Source: Clarkia xantiana subsp. parviflora | Taxonomy: Eukaryota > Streptophyta > Magnoliopsida > Myrtales > Onagraceae | DNA: 64,000 nt | Assembly (NCBI GenBank): GCA_036873135.1 | Contig: JAPTYO010000005.1 | Coordinates: 15,726,166-15,790,165 of the forward strand | Reading direction: 5' to 3' | Part shown: positions 58,241 through 64,000 of the stretch, one piece after another | How the letters are laid out: every line of letters begins with the position of its first letter | Numbering within the stretch: the first letter of the stretch is position 1 | Notes under the pieces: generated by a model | What the model was told of the DNA's origin: nothing | The model's input: the letters and a program-made list of their open reading frames with translations, nothing else | Database searches by the model: none | Position numbers and translations under genes: made by a program

Positions 58241-59246
58241 TGGTATCAGAGCTCAAGGATGTGGTGATTCCGTGGTGGTTTCTTGGCTAAGAAGTCACTC
58301 GTGAAGATCGAGGATCGAGTGTGCTGTGTGTGCGTGGTGGTTTCCTTGGGAAAGAAGCTGCCTTTGAAGGTTGAAGATCATGATGAATGAAGAGCGGATT
58401 GCCCAGCTGAAGTTATCTTTGATGGATGGGGATAAGTATGTAAAACATACAACATGTTTGAAAAAGATGGTTTTATAAACCAATATGTTTTAAAATGTTC
58501 AACATGTTTGAAAATTATGGTTTTATGGACCAATATATTTTAAAATGTACAATCTTTGCAAAAGATGGTAAATGACATTCCGTCGTCGACATGCTGTCAA
58601 TTGTCTCGTTAAATTGACTCGCGCGGATCACTTTTTAGAAATAATAATATAAATAATTATAATAATTACAACAATAAAAGAATTATTATTTATTGTTTCA
58701 ATTATTATTATTTTCCAAAAACGTGACTCGCACGTGTCAATTTAACGGGAGAATTGAAAGCAACTCGGCGAAATGTCATTTTACCATTATTTGCAAGCAT
58801 GTGGTACATTTTAAAACATATTGGTCCATAAAACCATATTTTTCAAACGTGTTGTACATTTTGAAACATACTGTTCCATAAAACCATCTTTTTCAAACAT
58901 GTTGCTTGTTTTACATACTTTTCCCTTGATGAATGCTACCAAAGCAGACCGAGCCAATGAAAACCTTGATGAATGATTGTGTGGCCTTCCCAGTGTGTTG
59001 GCCTATGTGAAAGTACTCTTGAAGGTTTCAGAGGCAAGGGTTGGAGATGCAGAGGCGAGTGTAGCTGAAGCTATGGCAAGAGTTAATGATTACGAGAAGC
59101 GGCTGCGAGAGATCAAGCTGCGTCACCAAGTAGCGGATCGAAGAGTGCAACAGCTGATGACGGTAAACATGTTGAACTTCAAAATTCGCGATGTTGTGAT
59201 GGCGTTGAGCAGGTTGCGTCTAAGTCAGGTGATAAAGGGGAGGTAA
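58241..59246 (+). pseudogene. element H gag N-terminal region, interrupted by a MITE
   Basis: Primer-binding site, then an ATG near 58380 (MNEERIAQLKLSLMDG) and the MITE at 58428. After it, 58977-59246 encodes a coiled-coil-like stretch (ARVGDAEASVAEAMARVNDY, EKRLREIKLRHQVADRRVQQ). A normal chromovirus-type capsid domain is not visible, so gag is much shortened. Confidence 0.55.
58428..58925. mobile_element. Mutator-type fold-back MITE (498 bp)
   Basis: Begins GGGGATAAGTATGTAAAACA and ends TGTTTTACATACTTTTCCC. The inverted arms extend about 200 bp, to the CACGTGCGAGTCACG/CGCGCGGATCAC region. Each arm contains a further duplication (AACATGTTTGAAAA...ATGGTTTTAT twice). The flanks TTGATGGAT (58419-58427) and TTGATGAAT (58926-58934) form a 9-bp duplication with one mismatch, as expected for Mutator elements. 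Confidence 0.85.
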
Positions 59247-59527
59247 AGGCGAAGTACCAACCCAAGCATGATGACCCAAACATGGCGGAAGAAGAGACGA
59301 AGCCGAGTTGGTGGAAAACCCCAAAGACGCATCCGGGATGCTTTGTTTGCGGTGGCCCTCACAAGTTTCGAGATTGTTCTACGAAGGACAAGCTGAAAGC
59401 TTTGAGAAAGAGCAGAGGATCGTCAAGCATGGATAAGAAGACGCAGATCAAAACAACGCCAAAGCAGGTGATAGGGGGTGATGACGACAACCAAGGCAAC
59501 GACAGAGCTCGGGTTAGTCTATGTTAA
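59247..59527 (+). pseudogene. element H gag, nucleocapsid part
   Basis: The frame at 59282 contains HPGCFVCGGPHKFRDC, a CX2CX3HX4C knuckle one residue shorter than usual, after a tryptophan-rich linker (EETKPSWWKTPKTHPG). It ends lysine-rich and in a stop at 59527, overlapping the protease frame by about 50 bases. Confidence 0.7.
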
Positions 59528-59858
59528 TGCTTGTCTCGCAGGAAAGGAAGAAGTGGTGATGGTGGATACTGGAGCTAATCATTCCTTTTTCTCGGACAGA
59601 GCATGTGCAAAGCGTTTCAAGAACGTGCGGAATTCAAACCATGTGAAGGCGGTGAACTCGGAAAGCGTTGCGGTGAGTGGCATGGTGCATGTCCAAGCAA
59701 AGGTGGGAGACTGGAGTAGTCCGATCGATTTCCTTGTTCTTCCTATGGATGTTTTCGACTTCATCCTTGGGAATAGCTTCCTTAAAAGCAACAACGTGAT
59801 GGTGATGCCTTATGATAAACGACCATGTAAACCCCTGTTTTGTGCTAGGATTTCGTAA
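59478..59858 (+). CDS. element H aspartic protease
   Basis: The open frame reads VYVNACLAGKEEVVMVDTGA, NHSFFSDRACAKRF and KAVNSESVAVSGMVHVQAKV, then LVLPMDVFDFILGNSFLKSN. This is the retropepsin fold, with catalytic D-T-G at VMVDTGANH and the second hydrophobic-G motif FILGNSF, of chromovirus-like gypsy type. It overlaps gag in a different frame. No RT follows, where chromoviruses continue directly into RT. Confidence 0.75.
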   Translation: MMTTTKATTELGLVYVNACLAGKEEVVMVDTGANHSFFSDRACAKRFKNVRNSNHVKAVNSESVAVSGMVHVQAKVGDWSSPIDFLVLPMDVFDFILGNSFLKSNNVMVMPYDKRPCKPLFCARIS

Positions 59859-60375
59859 AGTCCCAGAGACGGTTGGGTCGGGTGAGTGTGCTTTAGACGT
59901 GCAGCTGGGGCGCGAGCTAAATAATGAAGTGATAACCTCCTACTTATGTTCTATGCGTAAAGTGGAGAATTATCCTGTCAAAGAGGAGTATCCAATCAAT
60001 CCAGTTCTGGACATGCGCGTAAAGCTGAAGTCGGGACAGAGCAATGGTGGTGAAGCTATAAGCGGTGAAGCTAAGACGAGCTCGACAGTGGAGCGCAAGT
60101 CGTCTAAACGCAGAAATGTGATGAGGAATGAGATGCAAGTGTTGGATAGAAGGTCTTGCCCTCCTTTCGCGCAAAAGGAGGCATGTGAAGCTGATCATCC
60201 GGAAATCAGATTCAGTGGGACACTTGGTGGAATGGTGGCCCAAGCCACAAACTTGTTGAAGTTCGTATTGGATTGGAAGCGTTCAGAGACCCTTGCTCTT
60301 GAACAAATGAGTAGGCTGTCAAGAGATGTAAAGACCGACATAAAAGTCCAAGAAATTGGCAGTGAGGCAGTTTAG
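59812..60375 (+). CDS. uncharacterised ORF in element H, in place of RT
   Basis: 187 codons overlapping the protease end. Charged, with a basic stretch (SSKRRNVMRNEMQVLDRRS) and a possible amphipathic C-terminus (TLGGMVAQATNLLKFVLDWK). I recognise no domain. It could be the remains of coding sequence fused by deletion, or simply an open frame in non-coding element DNA. Confidence 0.35.
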   Translation: MINDHVNPCFVLGFRKVPETVGSGECALDVQLGRELNNEVITSYLCSMRKVENYPVKEEYPINPVLDMRVKLKSGQSNGGEAISGEAKTSSTVERKSSKRRNVMRNEMQVLDRRSCPPFAQKEACEADHPEIRFSGTLGGMVAQATNLLKFVLDWKRSETLALEQMSRLSRDVKTDIKVQEIGSEAV

Positions 60376-60810
60376 TTGAATAGCGTTGGCTCGCAGGAAA
60401 CCAAGAACGAGCAACGTGCAGGCCAAGAAATGAGTTAGTGGCAGCAAACCAAAGTAGCAAGAAGCGGAGCTTTGGGACGACTTCGCCATGATGATTTGAG
60501 TATGTTTTCTTGCGTATTTGGTAGGTTAATGATTGATAGACGTTCGAAAAAGAAGAAGTGTGTAATGTCCATGCCTGCGACAATGAAGAGATCAGCTCAA
60601 CCAAAAGCTGATTTGTTCCACAAGATGATGACATTCGAATTTACGGTTAGATGGAATGACGATGATGATGATGTTGATTCTCGTTCAGCGAGCAAACTGA
60701 AGTGTGGTTCCGTGGAGGAAGAGGCTTTCATACGAAGGAAGTATGGGCCAGGGCGTAAGGAGTGCTTCGAACCTGCGTCGACGAGGGTGTCGAATTTGTG
60801 TGGTGGGGGA
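60376..60810 (+). other. element H 3' internal region
   Basis: Includes an open frame 60472-60828 (MFSCVFGRLMIDRRSKKKKC, then RWNDDDDDVDSRSASKL) that runs into the LTR, with no recognised domain. The polypurine tract TGTGGTGGGGGA at 60799-60810 marks the LTR start. Confidence 0.5.
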
Positions 60811-61494
60811 TGTTTGTTAGCCCCTTAGAATTCAAGCATATTGGAAAGCATGTATTTGGCTATGAAGATCATTCTTTCCAAGCTCAACAAGAAATTGAAG
60901 AGCGAAGACGGTGGATTATAGCAATGTGCGGGTGATTTCGTTAAGGATTGATGTTGGCTTATGGGTGAAGACAATGAATTGGTGTTGGTGGTGCAAGGAA
61001 GGATGTCCCAATGATGTGGTGGAAGTGTCGATGCCTTAGTCCGTGCTCAAACAGGTACTACTGTAAGTTCCCCAGAAGGTGCATCCATAGTGCAGCAGCA
61101 GTGCCCCGCCAAGTGCCTTATCTAGTGTGCATAGTCAAGGGAAGGAGGAATAATGCTAGCCCTAGGGTTTGGAGTTCGTGTTTGAGTGATCAAGAATGAA
61201 TCTTGGAGTGCAAGAAACTTTATTGATGGCTGCTCCAACGTATGCCATTGCCCTAATGCAAGCACAAGCTGCCCTAAGGCAAAAGAAGAGCCTAGTAGGG
61301 AATGTGTCCTATGATGTGCAATTGAAGGGAATCCCCCCCAAACCGACCTATGAGCTTTCTTGGAAGCCAAGTAACTCATTTTAGCTGCCCTAAGGTGAAG
61401 TCCCAGCCCTAAGCAAGATCAAATCCGCCCCAAGACTTGGAGATCAAGTTCTATGCTGAAATATATCCTCAAGGAGAGATTTACGGTGATATAG

Positions 61495-61525
<31 letters not shown>

Positions 61526-61599
61526 GTTTGATTGTATACTAAGGATATATATATGTTATAAATATATATCCTAAGCTAAATATTGATATATTTATTTGA
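60811..61599 (+). repeat. 3' LTR of H, truncated
   Basis: Starts TGTTTGTTAGCCCC after the polypurine tract. From 60833 (CAAGCATATTGGAAAGC) it matches 48872-48917 and 57032 onward, confirming F's empty site (TTCTTTCCAAGCTC). It ends at TATTTATTTGAG, inside the LTR; the rest, including the TATA box, is missing. A (TA)n run near 61495-61520 is expanded relative to the 5' LTR. Confidence 0.8.
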
Positions 61600-61769
61600 G
61601 ACATCGACCGATCAATAGTAAGAACGAACCGAAAGTTCAAATTCCAAACAAATTCAACACCCTTTGAAGAAAAGGAAGGATAACAGACGACTAGGCCATG
61701 CATAGCATTTTGCTTCTGATACTGAATCCGATAGAAACATCGGAAAAGAGTAAGCGAATAAGCTCAGCC

Positions 61770-62419
61770 CTACCGATAGCACAATATCTGAAAGCCAAAC
61801 CAATATCGAATAGCATTGGGAGAAAAGTCAAAAGAAGATATTCCATAATACCGATACAGCTCAATAAGAGTCGGACAATAAGGAAAACGCAAGCCGCTAC
61901 GCACCTGCGTAGTATATAAGGTTGACATACGAGCTAGTGGTAGAGTAACACTACCAATCTCAGACTTGGGATACTGATCAAAGGGATAAACGACATCGTA
62001 CGCGTCGCTCAGGCCAGCAAGAGTAAGTAGAGGAAGATAGTCTTTCAACCGAAGTTGATTCCCAATGTACTTACGCCCCTGATGTTCAACCTCTAACTTT
62101 GGAGCCACATCCAACTGTTCCGCTCTGATATCCTCGTCACTGGAATACTCTTCATCTAAATCTTCCGGTTGAAATTCCTCGTCGGAAACAAATCCCTCAG
62201 CAGGTTTCGAGTCGAAAGACGAATCTGCATACAACTCAGAGTCAGAAGACGCTGTTGATGCCTTCAAATCCTTAAGCTCAGAACTAGAGATGGGTAACAA
62301 CCCAGATACTGCCTCAGACCGAACCGAGGCTTCCCAATCCTCATCAGAGCCTGATACCAAATAATAATGAGCGGGAAATTTAGGAAGTTATCTGTTCGAA
62401 AAGAAGACTTACGCATCAT
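61770..62419 (-). pseudogene. spliced antisense accessory gene of element G, 5' exons
   Basis: ATG ATG C|GTAAGT at 62419-62413, a 62-bp intron (acceptor TTGGTATCAG at 62351), then an open exon 62350-61770. The product is acidic at first (SDEDWEASVRSEAVSG, DLDEEYSSDEDIRAEQ). Then come a segment ending LARMSTLYTTQVRSGLRFPY and the conserved block TLIELYRYYGISSFDFSPN-AIRYWFGFQILCYR. It stops at a TAG just after the block, where F's homologue continues (FRQRWVYNLKLF). First-exon length and intron phase equal those of F's gene. Confidence 0.65.
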
Positions 62420-62574
62420 GAAGATAACAATCCAAACAAGGCGAGTACAATCCCAAGTCCTCTCGTAGAGCTAAAGCCTCAACGAACAAGTAGGCTCAAA
62501 TAGCCACAACATGAACAGGAGACTTAGTAATACACTAAGGAATCAACATCTTACACATAACAAACGACTATTAC

Positions 62575-63600
62575 GCCTACTTCGGGGGCAATGCAACAGA
62601 CGCGCACCATCAAGATGCGATAGACATAAAGGATGTCAACCTATATCTATGGCAACAATAGTGCCTACTACAAGGGTAATACGATGAAGACACACCATGA
62701 AGCATGGCAAGCAAAGGATCGAGTTCAACGTCGACACAAACATCGACACCTACGTCGACATCCATGTCGACACCTATGATGACGACAACGTCGACACCTG
62801 TGTAGAAACCCATGTCGACACCTTACGCCTATGAAAAAATTAGCACCTATAAAAAAGACAACATGAAGACATATATACACCACAAGGGTCAACACCTTAT
62901 GTCTATGACGACGATAGTGCCCACTACGGAGGAAACATGATAAATACACGCTAAGGGAAGAGATAGACGCAAAAGTCATAACACTTGATGACTACGTACG
63001 ACCACTAAGGGGGCAACGTAATGTATACGCGCTGTGACGCACGATGAATGAAATGGTCGACACCTTATAATGACATCAATAAGCTACAGCTCTACGGGGG
63101 CAATACAACATGAGGAGGCTATGATGAAAAATGTACGCAAGGGTCTCTAACCTATACCCGTAACCACCTATGTCCGCGACTATTACTACGACTACCTCAA
63201 AGGTATAACGACATGAACATGCCACAAGACACGCCGGACACAAAGGCTAATACACTATGACTAACACAATAATGATGCCTACTTCGAGGGCAACATAACA
63301 TTGTACCGATGACGTTGACTATGAAAATGCAAAGGGTAACCCCCTAAGCATATAATGATCACTAAGCCTACTACGGGGGCACTACGACACCTACGGTGTA
63401 ATACATAGTGGACACGCGGGCCGACACCCCATGTACAGAATGATGATACATGATGAATGACAAGGGTATATCCCCCTATGATCAACATACTATAACAATG
63501 CAAACTTAGCATACGACGCCATCAACGCGAGATCAACAACTCACGTCTAAGGTACAAATAACCTCACTACGGGGGCAAATCATTACATGTCAATATTAAC
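62575..63600 (+). repeat. degenerate repeats with CTACGGGGGCAA motif
   Basis: ACGGGGGCAA-like strings at about 62583, 63008, 63094, 63286, 63373 and 63569, with weaker ones at 62670 and 62920. Each follows a GCCTACTAC/CTACTTC-like sequence and precedes A/C-rich CAATACAACATGA. A TGTCGACA-rich patch (GTCGACACC and variants) lies at 62725-62822. Confidence 0.6.
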
Positions 63601-64000
63601 ATTTGCAGGTTACAGTTATGATGACCAATATGAATGACAATCTGAATGGAAGCAACGACATACTCACTCAGGAAAAAAGCTAAGCTCTCAAAAAATAAAA
63701 ATAAAATTCAAAATCGGAGTAAAGGTAACCCCTTTCCGATTACACGCAATGATTCAATTATTTTATATGACAATATATTGCAAGTTTTTGCGTAGTTTAT
63801 GACTGAAAATAAGACACGAAAAGGTAAAAGAGTTGACCTTCAAAGGTCAAAACCATGCAAGGAACCGACTTGGTTAAACCGAGCTGAACCAGACCGGTTC
63901 AAGTGTATCCGGTTAAAGCAAAACGACAGGGTCACCGCAAAAAAAACCACCGCCCAGCCAAAGCCTTCCCCGTCGCCAGCCAAGGTTGCCGCTGTTGAAT
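63601..64000. other. unassigned end of window
   Basis: Contains A-rich runs, then from 63830 GTTGACCTTCAAAGGTCAA and paired CCGGTT motifs (AACCGGACC-like). No ORF convincing on either strand. It may be the upstream region of G's antisense gene or flanking DNA. Confidence 0.3.

Larger units (their letters stand above)
48872..61599 (+). mobile_element. gypsy element H: gag-protease only, LTRs 1.2-1.3 kb
   Basis: The 5' LTR is 48872-48917 plus 57032-58239 (split by F). The primer-binding site TGGTATCAGAGCTC starts at 58241. The internal region has a zinc knuckle and protease but no RT or integrase. The polypurine tract TGTGGTGGGGGA precedes the 3' LTR at 60811, which is cut off at 61599. A Mutator-type MITE sits in the gag leader. 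Gag-pro elements lacking RT resemble the non-autonomous TR-GAG class. Confidence 0.8.
61600..64000 (+). mobile_element. part of a Tat-like gypsy element G (orientation inferred)
   Basis: It begins at a junction inside H's LTR and runs past the window edge. It contains exons of the antisense accessory gene on the minus strand and repeated polypurine-tract-like motifs on the plus strand. By analogy with B, D and F the element would lie on the plus strand. No LTR or pol is visible, so the element call is inference. Confidence 0.45.

Noticed and set aside
62610..62979. Minus-strand ORF rich in V, D and G (GVDVVVIIGVDMDVDVGVDV)
   Set aside because: Product of the GTCGAC-rich repeat patch in element G; no conserved features.
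1..64000. tRNA, rRNA or other structured RNA genes
   Set aside because: I scanned for tRNA B-box-like GTTC-A patterns and rRNA signatures and saw none convincing. A covariance-model search would be needed to be sure.

Overview
This is nuclear DNA from a flowering plant. It holds one intron-containing host gene, and nearly everything else is nested LTR retrotransposons. The evidence for a plant is a gene starting SRCFPFPPPGYE with GT-AG introns, Ty1/copia and Ty3/gypsy polyproteins of plant type (including a Tat-lineage pol with a second RNase H), plant-style LTR promoters (TATAAATA), and hAT-like and Mutator-like MITEs. Nothing prokaryotic was seen. The species cannot be read from the window.

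Layout. 1-1197: an LTR of family D on +, followed by an inverted half-LTR of the same family. 1198-2130: the 5' end of a minus-strand gypsy element (I). 2131-8780: the host gene (minus strand, three coding exons, 520 codons) with leader and promoter region. 8781-11579: LTR plus gag of gypsy A (copy A1). 11580-17025: copia E, which has lost its 5' LTR. 17026-45990: second copy of gypsy A (A2), split at a poly-C in gag by gypsy B (18339-43409). B itself contains copia C (20356-26443, minus strand) and gypsy D (31433-41013). 45990-48871: relics of another gypsy gag (J) and degenerate repeats. 48872-61599: gypsy H (gag-pro only), split in its 5' LTR by gypsy F (48918-57031, minus strand). 61600-64000: part of another gypsy (G). 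Two hAT-type MITEs (20516-21004, 43513-43992) and one Mutator-type fold-back MITE (58428-58925) sit inside these elements.

Target-site duplications and interrupted homologies give the relative order. A2 came before B, and B came before C and D. H came before F. MITE 1 came after C. D is very young: by eye its LTRs differ only in repeat copy number and homopolymer length. F and C LTR pairs differ at a handful of sites, and B's LTRs are clearly older. No element in the window has a complete intact gag-pol, so any recent movement must have used proteins supplied in trans.

The most interesting signal is an accessory gene on the strand opposite to pol, found in four Tat-type gypsy elements (B, D, F, G). 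It is split by short GT-AG introns. In D and F it has its own TATA box next to an AAACCCTAA motif. In F and G coding starts with a 7-nt first exon followed by a phase-1 intron. In F and G it shares a conserved block (E-x4-Y...FSPxAIRxWxxFQxLCxR), and in F and D it carries coiled coils. In D and F it is convergent with pol, and a tandem-repeat array separates the two. Antisense ORFs are known in some Tat/Grande-type elements; a conserved spliced gene with its own promoter is less familiar and is the main thing to follow up.
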